Shown here in pieces: positions 47,171 through 58,539 of a stretch of 64,000 nucleotides of DNA. The notes beneath the pieces were generated by a model. It was not told where the DNA came from. It did not search any database and was given only the letters and a program-made list of their open reading frames with translations. The position numbers and the translations under genes were made by a program. This stretch comes from Patella vulgata (lineage: Eukaryota > Mollusca > Gastropoda > Patellidae), in contig NC_065882.2 of assembly GCF_932274485.2 (NCBI RefSeq), forward strand, positions 32,196,890-32,260,889. The letters are read 5' to 3'. Within the stretch, counting starts at the first letter, position 1; every line of letters starts with the position of its first letter.

Positions 47171-47585
47171 ATTCCAAATGCAAAAGGTTATTTTTCGTGC
47201 ACGCCAATATGCACACAGGATTTCGATTTTTCGTCCTACCTAAAAAACTGCACGCAAAGTTAGTTGTCGGGCCTTCGGTCAAGAACCACAGACAAAGGGA
47301 GAGAACGGGGACCTCTGTTTTGCATACCATCCAAGCGACTAGGCACTAATCCTTGTACCATGGACGAGGGGACGGGCGTTTTTCGTCCCATCGAAACGAC
47401 TAGACACAGATCCTTGCTAGGCCTTCCATACTTCACCACTGCCAACGGGGAACCACTTTGACCTCGGGTTTTCGTACCATCCAAACGACTAGACACTAAT
47501 CCTTGCAAGGCCTTCCGTTCTGCAGCAAATGAGCCACGCTGGCCTCGTTTTGTCGTAACATACAAACGACTAGACAATGTTTCAT
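47171..47585 (-). repeat. SINE family 1 centre, tandemly multiplied
   Basis: ATTCCAAATGCAAAAGG and GTGCACGCCAATATGCACAC match the middle of the family 1 SINE. The CGACTAGACA...ATCCTTG segment then recurs near 47337, 47397, 47484 and 47567 with CATCC(A/G)AACGAC words. No tRNA head or tail is attached. Confidence 0.6.
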
Positions 47586-47979
47586 AATTTAGTCATGTTC
47601 GCGTGGGTGGGTTGGCAGCAGAATTGATATGTACATGATAGTGACACGAGGAGGGGGGGGGGGAGCGGGGTGTACACAAATCACACAAATCAGAGCTTTG
47701 TAATACACGCATATACTTGATATACTAAATACACAAATGGCTGAATTTCGAGACATTTCTGGCACTCTTTTATCACATAATGAGAACACTGCATTAATTT
47801 CTATATATCAATAAAATATGCCTCAGACCCATTGTTTATTTTTAAATTTGAATTAGACTCGTAACAAAATATATTTTCTGGCAACAAATAGCATACAAAT
47901 AAAACTAGATTTACTTTCTGATTATTTTTTTAAATGAAATCATTCCAGGGCTTTTATTGACATTTCAGAAAATGTAGAG
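47586..47979. other. Unassigned, with a G11-type run
   Basis: AT-rich with a GAGGAGGGGGGGGGG tract near 47648. No gene. Confidence 0.3.
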
Positions 47980-48199
47980 TTGGTCCCATGCACTTGAGGC
48001 CAAGGTCCTTGAAGTTGTACAGCTGCACCCGGTGACCGATATTTATTTAACGGGGAATAAGTGATAATTCATATTATAACAGTAAATAATTAAAATATCC
48101 CATAGGGATTATAATAATATGTATATCATGTAGGTGTGCATGTAGGTTAAAATTGTGACCTCTGTAAATAGGCCCGTTCCTTGCATTAGTGCTAAAATT

Positions 48200-48380
48200 G
48201 AGAGAGCGAAATGGGGTTGATCGACCACTCGACACAAACTAGGTCATTTCGGGACTAACGTATGGTTCAATTTTATTTCAATAATTCGCTTGCGCGTAGG
48301 GGTCTAGCAGTGGGGGGAAACCGGGTGATCCTGAAAAAATACACAGGTTGGACGGGCGACCTACTCCTTGTCACGTACGG
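48200..48380 (-). mobile_element. SINE family 2 fragment, minus strand
   Basis: GTTGATCGACCACTCGACAC, CGGGACTAACGTATGGTTCA and CTTGCGCGTAGGGGTCTAGC are complement words of the family 2 tail. It ends at CACGTACG without the tRNA head. Confidence 0.65.
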
Positions 48381-48753
48381 AAAGATACCCCAGCAGTCAA
48401 AATAGGTCAAAATAGGCGATTTCGGTTTCTAGTGTCGATGCATCGTTACGGTCAGTTTAAAAAATTGTCTTTTAAGGATAATGTGTATAGTACCAATACC
48501 TATCACATACGGAAGAGGCGATAAAATCTCTTTGCATTTCCAATTTCAAAATTAATTAAAACCAATATTAAATTCCGAAAATCGTTTTTTTGCTAAAACT
48601 CTTTTCTTTTTAATGTGATCAAAATGGGGGTAAAGCACAGAGTCAGGGGTGGTAATGGGCGTATTGTGTCCTAATTTCATGGTTTTCGGACAATCGGTGC
48701 CGGTGTCACGGCGAAATTCCACTTTTTTCCCCTCATGGAAGCCGTAAATTGAC

Positions 48754-48916
48754 GCAAGGAGTAGGGTCGCCTGTCCAACCTTGTGGGTTTTCTCCGGGTC
48801 CTCCGGTTTCCTCCCACTGCTAAAGACCCCTACGCGCAAGCGAATTATTGAAATAAAATTAAACCATATGTTGGTCCCGAAATGACCTAGTTTGTGTCGA
48901 GTGGACGTTAAACCCC

Positions 48917-48946
<30 letters not shown>
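48754..48946 (+). mobile_element. SINE family 2, 5'-truncated, with 12-bp target duplication
   Basis: Starts GCAAGGAGTAGGGTCGCCTG within the SINE body and ends in a ~30-bp (CT)n tail. CCGTAAATTGAC is duplicated exactly at 48742-48753 and 48947-48958. The truncation shows incomplete reverse transcription at insertion. Confidence 0.85.
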
Positions 48947-48951
<5 letters not shown>

Positions 48952-49540
48952 AATTGACTTGAGGCCAGTGTCCTTTAAGTTGTACAGCGGCACCAGGTGA
49001 CCGATATTTATTTAACGGGGAATAAGTGATAATTCATATTATAGCAGTAAATAATTAAAATATTTCATAGGGATTATAATAATATATCATGTCTGGGTAT
49101 TACAGGGTTAAATTCAATATTAAATTCCGAAAATCGTTTTTTTGCTAAAACTCTTTTTTTTTAATGGGATCAAAATGGGGGTAAAGCACAGAGTCCGGGG
49201 TGGTAATGGGCGTATTGTGTCCAAATTTCATGGTTTTCGGACAATCGGTGCCGGTGTCACGGCGAAATTCCACTTTTTTCCCCTCATGGAAGCCGTAAAT
49301 TGACTTAGAAAAAAAAAACGACGAAAGGCAGGTGACAAGAACAAACGACTTGAACGAATGCAGGTATCACCTTGAAATTTTCAGGGTGCCTAGGTACCAA
49401 CGTGAAAAGTTGCTCGCCGGAATTTAGTACTCATGGTACCGTTGGTTCCTGTGTAGCGCATGCGCGAAATCAAAACCAGCTAAACTCGAAAACAACCTTG
49501 TCGGCACGGAAAACATCAAAGGAGAAATTCGAATTTTTGA

Positions 49541-50412
49541 AATATTCAAATACCGAACATTCGACCATGATCCAGGCTATCCTCAAATGTATTATTTCGG
49601 TAATAGGAGACAGATTCTCTAAGCCACGACCAATTGTGTATGTTTTCAAGCCCATAAATGTGGATTTTTCACTAATTTTCATTTTCATTTCAAAATGGCG
49701 TCCATCAGTTGACCTAAATCAAAATTCTAAACCGATAGATTTTTAGGCTTTCCTCCGAGCATTCAGAAAATGTAACTCTTATGTCTTTAAGTAAAATATT
49801 GCAAAAGCCGTATGGACTTTTCACATTTTGAGATGGTGGCACTTCCGGTTTGCTCGACAAACTCCATATTTTGTGTACTCATCAGTACTGTCTTAGCTAG
49901 TACAGAAAAAAAATTTCAAGGCAATCTGACCTATATTTCGTCGATTTTTTTGAAAACTTTGATCCTTAATTTCACCAAGGGGAGATAATTTAGAAAATTT
50001 CCAAGGACATCATTGAAGTCGCATTGGCAAGATCTACTAACATTCTAAATTTCACGAAAATCGCACAACTATTAAAGAAGTTGTCAAATTGGTAATAACT
50101 TCCGGTTCGAAATGACAGCGACGAATTTTCGAAATGCCAAAATCCGAAATTGCAGATTTGAAGTAAATGTTTCAAGATACTCAAAGAAAAAAGAATTAGT
50201 AAAATAGGTCAAATAGTCACAGAGTTACAGCATTGTAGGTCAAATGCATTCCTTCGTAAAATTCGGTGATTTCGGATTCGTAAAACGTTTTGAAAATATA
50301 TTTAATCAACAGCCACCACCCATTTTTGGGGGGATAGGTAAAAGTTTCAGAACGATCCTATGGTTAGTTTCTGAGAAATCCGATTTGTGGACAAAACACA
50401 AAAAAAAAATAA
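49541..50412 (+). repeat. Array module C, diverged 5' part, conserved 3' part
   Basis: Before about 49920 it resembles C only loosely (ACTCCATATTTTGTGTAC, GGTGGCACTTCCGGTT). After CTGACCTATATTTCG it is nearly identical to the other C copies through the A9 TAACAATA tail. Confidence 0.75.
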
Positions 50413-50464
50413 CAATAATAATCTTAACAGAAACAATAAGCTTTCATATGTAATATGAAAGCTT
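50413..50464 (+). repeat. Hairpin array II: one type-1 hairpin
   Basis: The same CTTAACAGAAACAATA plus hairpin (50438-50464) as at 40904, in a single copy, again between the C tail and an AACTAGATCTGC module. Confidence 0.9.
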
Positions 50465-50730
50465 AACTAGATCTGCATAGCAGATATGAAAGCTTTCATA
50501 TTAACTGCAAAGGGGGTTATTAGAATCTATTGAAACAATAAGTATAAATGTCATCAGGTATCTGAAAAATTACATTTACCTTATGAACAAAATGGGAAAA
50601 ATACAAAACAAAAATTGTCGACTTGTGGCTACCATCCAAGGCATATTTAGAAAACCGTATATTATATTTATAGAGTACGCAGGACAGGAATTAGTTGTGC
50701 TTCAATGTAAACCGGCCCGTTTCTTGCCTT
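50465..50730 (+). repeat. Module Q, copy 3
   Basis: AACTAGATCTGCATAGCAGA is followed by the 18-bp perfect palindrome ATATGAAAGCTTTCATAT and then GGGGGTTATTAGAATCTATT. Unique after that. Confidence 0.6.
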
Positions 50731-51356
50731 TAGTTTTAGAGTTAGGTGTGATTTTCAAAAGATTCAATCGGAAATCGCTGAAAATCAATTGGCTTCTTCA
50801 TCTCATGACCTTAAACACTGTATAAATTTAAGGTCAATCGGATATTGAATTTAGCTTCTAGAGCGTCCACAAGATTTTTTAAAGTGATCAAGGGCAATAA
50901 CTCTCACGGTAATTATCGGAAATGGCAGTAAATATCAGATATCGCTGAAAATCAATACTGTAGGCATCTTCGTGTCATGACCATAAATTTAGAGTCAATC
51001 GGATATTAACTTTGGCCTCTAGAGCGTCCACAAGATATTTTGAAGTGATCAGGGGCAACAACACTGCGCATAAATTTAAAGTCAATCGGATATTTACCTT
51101 TTCCTCTAGAGCGTCCACAAGATATTTTGAAGTGACCAGGGGCCACAACTCTGGCAGTAAATATCAGATATCGCTGAAAATCAATCGCCTACTTCGTCTC
51201 ATGACCTTAACCACTGTGTATAAATTTAAAGTCAATCGGACATTAACTTTGGCCTCTAGAGCATCCACAAGAATTTTTTTAAGTGATGAAGGGCCATAAC
51301 TCTGACAGTAATTATCGGAAATCGCTGAAATTCAATTTCAATGTGGGCGTATAAAA
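50731..51356 (+). mobile_element. Tandem-repeat element with 3' hairpin, third body type
   Basis: About four ~155-bp units contain CTCTAGAGCGTCCACAAGAT, CGCTGAAAATCAAT, CTTCGTCTCATGACCTTAA and AAATTTAAAGTCAATCGGA. It ends CAATTTCAATGTGGGCGTAT followed by AAAAATT, the same terminus as at 3440 and 11876 with the left arm of the hairpin shortened. Confidence 0.6.
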
Positions 51357-53330
51357 ATTAACCGATGGCATATAATATTTAATGTATGATAAAGACAAAA
51401 TAGTCGATTTCGGTTTTTGGTGTTGCGCTCATTTTAAAAAAAAATGTCTTTTACGGATAATGTGTATAGTAATAATAGCAATCACATACGGAAGAGGCGA
51501 TAAGATCCCTTTGCATTTGGAATTTCAAAATTAATTAAAACCAAATTTAAATTCCGAAAATCGGTTGTTTATTTTTTGCTGAAACTCCTTTTTTTAATCT
51601 GATCAAAATGGGAGTAAGTCACAGAGTGGTAATTGGCATATTGTGTCCAAATTTCATGGTTTTGGGACAATCGGTGCCGGTTTCGTGGCGAAATTCCACT
51701 TTTTTCGCCCTTACAGAAGCCGTAAATGGCGGAAAAAAAACGAACGGCAGGAACCGTGTCAAGAACAAACGATCTGAACGAATGCAGGTATCGCCTTGAA
51801 GTTTTCAGTGCACCTAGGTACCAACGTGAAAAGTTCCTCGCCGGAATTTGGTAGTCAACGTACCTTTGGTTCCAGCGTGGCACATGCGCGAAGCAAAAAG
51901 AAATTACGGTCGATTTTGGGATTTTGGCTATATTTCGGAGTGGTTTGGTAGATGACGGTGGATCAGGGACTCAGATTGATCTAAAATGGCGATCATAACA
52001 CAACATGATAATCACTTTGAAGTATAGGTAAATTTTCGCGACCGGGTTGTTTTGCTCTACCCAGGCAACGTTCCTGTGCTCCGATTGCCTTCAAATTTGC
52101 ACAGAATGTACCTTGGTATTCTAGCTATCACATATTAAAAATAGAAGAGTGTTGGATTCCGATGGGATTCTAGCTATCACATATTAAAAATAGAAGAGTG
52201 TTGGATTCCGAGAACGTTCAAAATAAATTCAAAACCCACCCCCAACAATCAAAGGTTTTTTGCTTAAAAAATTGCCGTATTTTATCGAATTTTTATTGTT
52301 CTTGATATCTGAGGATTTTCTCAATTTAATATGTGATAAATATCATCGCGGCGCAGCCAACCGCTAGAAATTCCAGAGATTTGGACCACCGGAAGGATGC
52401 CTCAGCAGTCAAAAAAGGTCAAAATAGGCGATTTCGGTTTCTAGTGTTGATACATCGTTACGGTCATTTTAAAAAATTGTCTTTTAAGGATAATGTGTAT
52501 AGTACCAATACCTATCACATAAGGAAGAGGCGATAAAATCTCTTTGCATTTGCAATTTCAAAATTAATTAAAACCAATATTAAATTCCGAAAATCGGTTT
52601 TTTGCTAAAACTCTTTTTTTTTAATCGGATCAAAATGGGAGTAAGGCACAGAGTCCGGGGTGGTAATGGGCGTATTGTGTCCAAATTTCATGGTTTTCGG
52701 ACAATCGGTGCCGGTGTCACGGCGAAATTCCACTTTTTTCCCCTCATGGAAGCCGTAAATTGACTTGAAGCCAGGGTCCTTGAAGTTGTACAGCTGCACC
52801 CGGTGACCGATAATTATTTAACGGGGAATAAGTGATAATTCATATTATAGCAGTAAATAATTAAAATATTTCATAGGGATTATAATAATATGTATATCAT
52901 GTCTGGGTATTACAGGGTTAAAACCAATATTAAATTCCGAAAATCGTTTTTTTGCTAAAACTCTTTTTTTTTTTAATGGGATCGAAATGGGGGTAAGGCA
53001 CAGAGTCCGGGGTGGTAATGGGCGTATTGTGTCCAAATTTCATGGTTTTCGGACAATCGGTGCCGGTGTCACGGCGAAATTCCACTTTTTTCCCCTCATG
53101 GAAGCCGTAAATTGACGACGAAAGGCAGGTGACAAGAACAAACGACTTGAACGAATGCAGGTATCACCTTGAAATTTTCAGGGTACCTAGGTACCAACGT
53201 GAAAAGTTGCTCGCCGGAATTTAGTACTCATGGTACCTTTGGTTCTAGCGTAGCGCATGCGCGAAGTCAAATCCAGCTAAACTCGAAAACAACCTTGTCG
53301 GCACGGAAAACATCAAAGGAGAAATTCGAA
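51357..53330 (+). repeat. Array module D, copy 3 (two successive partial copies)
   Basis: 51400-51900 is a more diverged D copy. 52060-53330 is close to D copy 1, with a ~350-bp tandem pair (AAAACCAATATTAAATTCCG at 52570 and 52920). A short local duplication (GGGATTCTAGCTATCACATA, TATTAAAAATAGAAGAGTGT) lies at 52119-52212. Confidence 0.7.
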
Positions 53331-54198
53331 TTTTTGAAATATTCAAATACCAAACGTTCGACCATGATCCAGGCTATCCTGGAGACATATTCTCTAGGTC
53401 ACGACCAATTGTATATGTTTTCAAGCCCATAAATGTGGATTTTTCACTAATTGTCATTTTCAATTCAAAATGGCGTCCATCATTTGCCGGAAATCAAAAT
53501 TGTGTTATCTACCGTTTTTCGGCTTTCCTTCAAGGATTCGGAAAATATAATTGCCTTGTCTGTAAGTAAAATATCAAAAAAGCCTTATGTAATTTTCACA
53601 TTTCTAGATGGTGGCATTTCCGGTTTGAGCTACAAACTCAATTTTTTGTGTACGAATCAGTAGTGTCGTAGCTAGTAAAGAAAAAAAAATCAAGGCAATC
53701 TGACCTATATTTCGTCGATTTTTTTGAAAACTTTGATCCTTAATTTCATCAAGGGGAGATAATTTAGAAAATTTCTAATGATATTTTTGAAGTCGCATTG
53801 ATAAGATCTACTTACATTCTAAATTTCATGAAAATCGTGCAACTATTAAAAAAGTTTTCAAATTGATCTCAACTTCCGGTTCAAAATCACAGCGACGAAT
53901 TTTCGAAATTCGAAAATTCGATATTGCAGATTTTAAGTAAATGTTTCAAGGCACCCCTCAAAAAAAGAATTAGTAAAATAGGTAAAATAGTTACAAAGTT
54001 ACAGTAATGTAGGTCAAATGAATTTGTTCGTAAAATTCGGTGATTTCGGATTCGAAAAACGATTTGAAAATATATTTAATCAACATTCGCACCCCATTTT
54101 TGGGGGGGTAGGTCAAAGTTTCAGATTGATCCTATGGTTAGATTCTGAGAAATCCGATTTGTAGAAATGACACAAAAAAAAAAAAAATAATAATAGGA
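53331..54198 (+). repeat. Array module C, diverged copy
   Basis: Same order of landmarks as C (GATCCTTAATTTCATCAAGG, ATAATTTAGAAAATTTCTAA, AATTTCATGAAAATCGTGCA) with many substitutions throughout. It is therefore the oldest C copy by eye. It ends A12 (TAA)n GGAAC. Confidence 0.7.
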
Positions 54199-56671
54199 AC
54201 AAGTGGTATCAGATGCCTCAGAGAGAATATTCAAATGCTCCTTGTGATACGTTTGTAACACAATTATAACCTAATGTATTACACGGGAGTGGAGTGGGTG
54301 GGTCGGGGGGCTTTTCGATTGGCAGGGGACTATTAAAATGGGTAAGCAGAGATAAGCAATTTGATGAAACTTTGTGTATAGTTTCATTACATTAGTACCT
54401 TGACCATATTACCTTGACCAAGTTCGACAATGAGCATTCTCTTAGTCAGGATAAGCAAAGCAACTTGATTGGCCGGGACTTTGAATTGGTTGATGCTTTG
54501 GGGTATGATAACTTTGGTTATAATGAAGTACTGGAACATAACAACCCAGCTTTTAATTGAGCTAGAATGTTTAAACTTGGTGTAGATGTTCATCAGGTCT
54601 TGACTGAACATTTTGAGCTACAGCTTGGCAATTTCATTGGTCGATGCTTTGGGACAAGATAACCTTGATTTCTATCTGACAGAGAGTGATGAAATTTACA
54701 GTATAGTTTGATTGCTCGATACTTTTGAAAAAAATATGAAAGTGCGATTAATTAATGTGTCATCTTTTACTTTGGGGTTTTGGCGGGAGACATCAGCCAT
54801 ACTGTTTGCTTGTTTAATATCCCCTATACAATATACGCTCGACCTCATTACCCGAACTGGGGTAGAAAAGTGGGATCTTTGACAATGAGGCAATGAACTT
54901 GTACATTCTTTTGCAGCTGCACAAGAGGGAACATCAACGCCGGATTAACCATGGTGGTGGGGAGGGGGGCTGATACCGACCGTGAAGCCCCGCAAGGGGG
55001 TCGGGTCAGGGGGTTCTCCCGCTAAGAAATTTTAATTGGAGGCCGAAAACGTGATTTCATGGCATTTCAGGCACTTGTGTCGGAGCCATTTAGAAGTACC
55101 TCCCCCAGAAAAATAAAATTCTGCCACAAAATTAGCCACAATCCATGCGGGTGCTGTGAAATTTCTAGAGGAGGGAGCTGGAACCCATGAGCCCGTTAAA
55201 TTCGCCACTGTAAATGAGCAGAGCTACATCAAACCTAATTTTGAGTCCCTCAGTGATAAATAACTTGATTCAAAATCGTATTATAGCCCCAACGACGATT
55301 TGATGAATGGAGACCGTAACGTTACGACAAAGTCTAACACTGTAAGTACCAAATAGTCATACGAGATATGTGCATCTCATCAAATTCAGCTTATACCATA
55401 CCCACAATAATGTTACGGAGTCAGTGAGTTCAAGTTAGACAATACGCTGACCTTCCACTGACCATGCTTATAATATAAAATCTGTCAATGACAGCTGATT
55501 CATTGTTTAGTTTTTTATATGATATATTTAATATCAATAATATATGTATATGCATGCTTTATTTTACTTTACACGACCTCTAAAAATGCCCCAAATCGTA
55601 AAAATACGACTTTTTGGATTTCGATCTCCTTTTTTCCGCTACCCCGGACATTTTCAAAAAATGATACAATGATTTCACACAACAGGCCAGCTATTAGCCT
55701 CTCGATTGACAAGAGTTTCATCGCCCTCCATTCATTATAACCAATGTCATCGTGCCCTAAAGAATCAACAAATCAGCTTGCTTATCTCTGCTTACCCTAG
55801 GCAAAAAATGCTCATCTTTGAACTCAATCATGACATTGACCTAGTGAACGCCTACACCAAGTTTGAACATTCTAGCTTAATTAGAAGGAGAGTTCTTGTG
55901 TTCCAAAGTCCCGGCCCTTCAAATTGCTTCTATTTTTCATTTTCAATTCAAAATGGTGACCATCACGTGACCGAAATCAAAATTCTGATCCGATAGATTT
56001 TTAGGCATTCCTTCCAGGATTCCGAAAATATGACGCCCGAGTCTGTAAGTAAAATAGCAAAAAAGCCTTTTTGATTTTTCACGTTTAAACATGGTGGCAC
56101 TTCCGGTTCGATCGACAAACTCCATATTTTGTGTACGAATCAGTAATTACTTGTCTAGTATCGAATTTTTTTTTTAGGTCATTCTGACCTATATTTCGAC
56201 GATTTTTTTTAAAACTTTGATCCTTAATTTCACCAAGGGGAGATAATTTAGAAAATTTCCAAGGACATCATTGAAGTCGCATTGGCAAGATCTACTAACA
56301 TTCTAAATTTCACGAAAATCGCACAACTATTAAAGAAGTTGTCAAATTGGTAATAACTTCCGGTTCGAAATGACAGCGACGAATTTTCGAAATGCCAAAA
56401 TCCGAAATTGCAGATTTGAAGTAAATGTTTCAAGATACTCAAAGAAAAAAGAATTAGTAAAATAGGTCAAATAGTCACAAAGTTACAGCATTGTAGGTCA
56501 AATGCATTCCTTCGTAAAATTCGGTGATTTCGGATTCGTAAAACGTTTTGAAAATATATTTAATCAACAGCCACCACCCATTTTTGGGGGGATAGGTAAA
56601 AGTTTCAGAACGATCCTATGGTTAGATTCTGAGAAATCCGATTTGTGGACAAAACACAAAAAAAAAATAAC
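54199..56671 (+). repeat. Array module B, 5'-shortened copy 3
   Basis: Starts at ACAAGTGGTATCAGATGCCT, directly after the AAT-rich tail of the preceding C, then is nearly identical to 43320-45786. Confidence 0.85.
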
Positions 56672-56990
56672 AATAATAATCTTAACAGAAACAATAAGCT
56701 TTCATATGTAATATGAAAGCTTAATAATAATCTTAACAGAAACAATAAGCTTTCATATGTAATATGAAAGCTTAATAATCTTAACAGAAACAATAAGCTT
56801 TCATATGTAATATGAAAGCTTAATAATAATAAGAATAATTTTAACAAAAACAATAGTGTTTCACACAAGCTACGCAGTGTGAAACCCTAATAATTTTAAC
56901 AAAAACAATAGTGTTTCACACAAGCTACGCAGTGTGAAACCCTAATAACGTAAACGAATGGCGAATAACTCTTTGCCATTCGAATGGCGA
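56672..56990 (+). repeat. Hairpin array III: three type-1, two type-2 and one type-3 hairpin
   Basis: Type-1 hairpins lie at 56696-56722, 56747-56773 and 56795-56821. Type-2 lie at 56856-56885 and 56911-56940 (stem GTTTCACAC/GTGTGAAAC, loop AAGCTACGCA, then CCTAATAA). Type-3 lies at 56955-56982 (stem CGAATGGC/GCCATTCG). Types 1 and 2 are preceded by AACA(A/G)AAACAATA-like linkers and followed by C(T/C)TAATAA. Confidence 0.9.
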
Positions 56991-57054
56991 ATATAATCCT
57001 CTGCCTTAATATGAATGGAAAATATAAGTAAGTAAATAGGAAGATTGTACGGGC

Positions 57055-57510
57055 GAATTCTGATATCTCCAAGGTGAATTCCGGTGTATGGATTTGGTCA
57101 AATAATATTGTAAGTTAAAATTAGGACTGAAATGCTGATAAAAGAGGCTTTTTTGATGAATTACAAAATATAGGTTCTACACATAATTGTTTTAAAACAT
57201 CTCAAATTTGACGAGTTACGAGATTTTCTCCACACATGTCCAGTAATCTACCTTTAATGGTCAAAATATTGGATTTACAAATCATATTAAATGTAAATAT
57301 TGTCATTGTATAAAGTGACAAATCACATACAATCACAACATAATAAACTATCATAACATGAGAATACTCTGAACAAAGACAATTAATTGTCAGCAGAACT
57401 TATTTAAATTGATTTCATTTATTTATTTGAAAACAAGTTACGATGTCGATGACAGAGAGTGACAATCGACACAATTTGCAAGTATAAATGAATAAATATA
57501 GTTATAATAG
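57055..57510 (-). repeat. Inverted partner of the Y repeat (matches 23563-24000)
   Basis: CAAATCACATACAATCACAA, CATAACATGAGAATACTC and AACAAGTTACGATGTCGATG are complements of sequence at 23600-23710. GAATTCCGGTG words begin it, as in the minisatellite. Confidence 0.6.
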
Positions 57511-58297
57511 TAAATTGTTTATTGTGTAGTAGGGTGCTATTTATAAATGTTTTGTTGTTTATTTGTAAATAAAGTGTATATAATATATGGTGTTATAGTT
57601 TATGTCAGCTTGGTGATTTGGAAACTAGCCAAGATGTAGTGTCCAGTGTGTGTGTTATAATTGTGTTCACTGAGTTGTTTTAATGAGTTTACCTGGTTTG
57701 CACCTTCTTGTTTTACACAGCACATATCTCTTGACATGACAGATGACAAGACCTTATTTGTGTTCTCTTAAAATTCAGGTATATTATGTTTCTTGTTTTA
57801 AGTAATTTTATCAAGTGTAATTTATCAGTAAATATATTTAGTATAGGTTTGGTCTCAGTAGTTTAATTAATAATTCTTGTAATAGGAATTTCCATAATTT
57901 ATAGATGTATTTCATATCTTTAGTTTTCCCGCCATTTTCGCCCATTTCCCAGTGGTAATTATTTATTTGTGGTGTTTGTTTTATTTTAGCTTACTTGTGT
58001 ACTGTAATATATTCCTTCCTACATGTGATAATTAAAACACCTTTCCCAGGATATGTGTAGTTTTCTGTTTTTCTCTTCTATTCTATCTTTTTAAATGTTA
58101 ATATATATCTATAAATGTATTTAGTTCAGATTATGTTTTATGTTTCTTTTGCATATTTATTTCTATTTTGATTATGTTTCGTCCGCCTTGTTTGCATGTT
58201 TGTAATCTATTTGTATTTGTATTTTCAGTGTTTTTTGGTTTTCTTCATGCTTCTTGGTTTTTGGTGTTGTTTTTGTGTTAATAAATTGTTTAAACCT
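57511..58297. other. Unassigned AT-rich sequence
   Basis: T-rich, without coding frames. It replaces the position held by the LINE in the 19-24 kb copy. Confidence 0.3.
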
Positions 58298-58446
58298 GGG
58301 CCCTGTTTCACGAAATTTTAACTAAAGATAAAATCCAAATTTTAGTAGATACTTCAATTTTGATTGGCTAAGCACTAAAATCAATCTAGTATTATCCAAT
58401 CAAATTGGATTTTATCTTAGTTAAAATTTCGTGAAACAGGCCCTAG
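58298..58446. mobile_element. Palindromic MITE, ~149 bp
   Basis: CCTGTTTCACGAAATTTTAA to its complement at the right end gives arms of ~45-50 bp with few mismatches, and the ends are GGGCC/GGCCC-like. This is a common kind of short MITE in marine invertebrates. The target duplication is unclear. Confidence 0.75.
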
Positions 58447-58539
58447 TGCTGCTTCCTGTCTTCATAAACCTACAAAACCCCCGAGTGAAAAAGCTCCGGC
58501 TACAATTGCACTATATATACCATAATGTGTTTCATGCAT

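Larger units (their letters stand above)
47980..49540 (+). repeat. Array module D, copy 2, with two SINE insertions
   Basis: D landmarks (GTTGTACAGCTGCACCCGGT, GGACAATCGGTGCCGGTGTC, TCACCTTGAAATTTTCAGGG) match D copies 1 and 3. The first repeat is interrupted by a SINE remnant at 48200-48380 and a truncated SINE at 48754-48946. Confidence 0.75.

Noticed and set aside
50583-50825. 80-codon frame MNKMGKIQNKNCRL
   Set aside because: It runs into the tandem-repeat element and has no recognisable domain; treated as chance.
56690-56945. Regularly spaced hairpins resembling a CRISPR array
   Set aside because: Units are whole tandem repeats with no variable spacers, in an animal-type genome, with no cas genes; the structure is a transposon terminus array.
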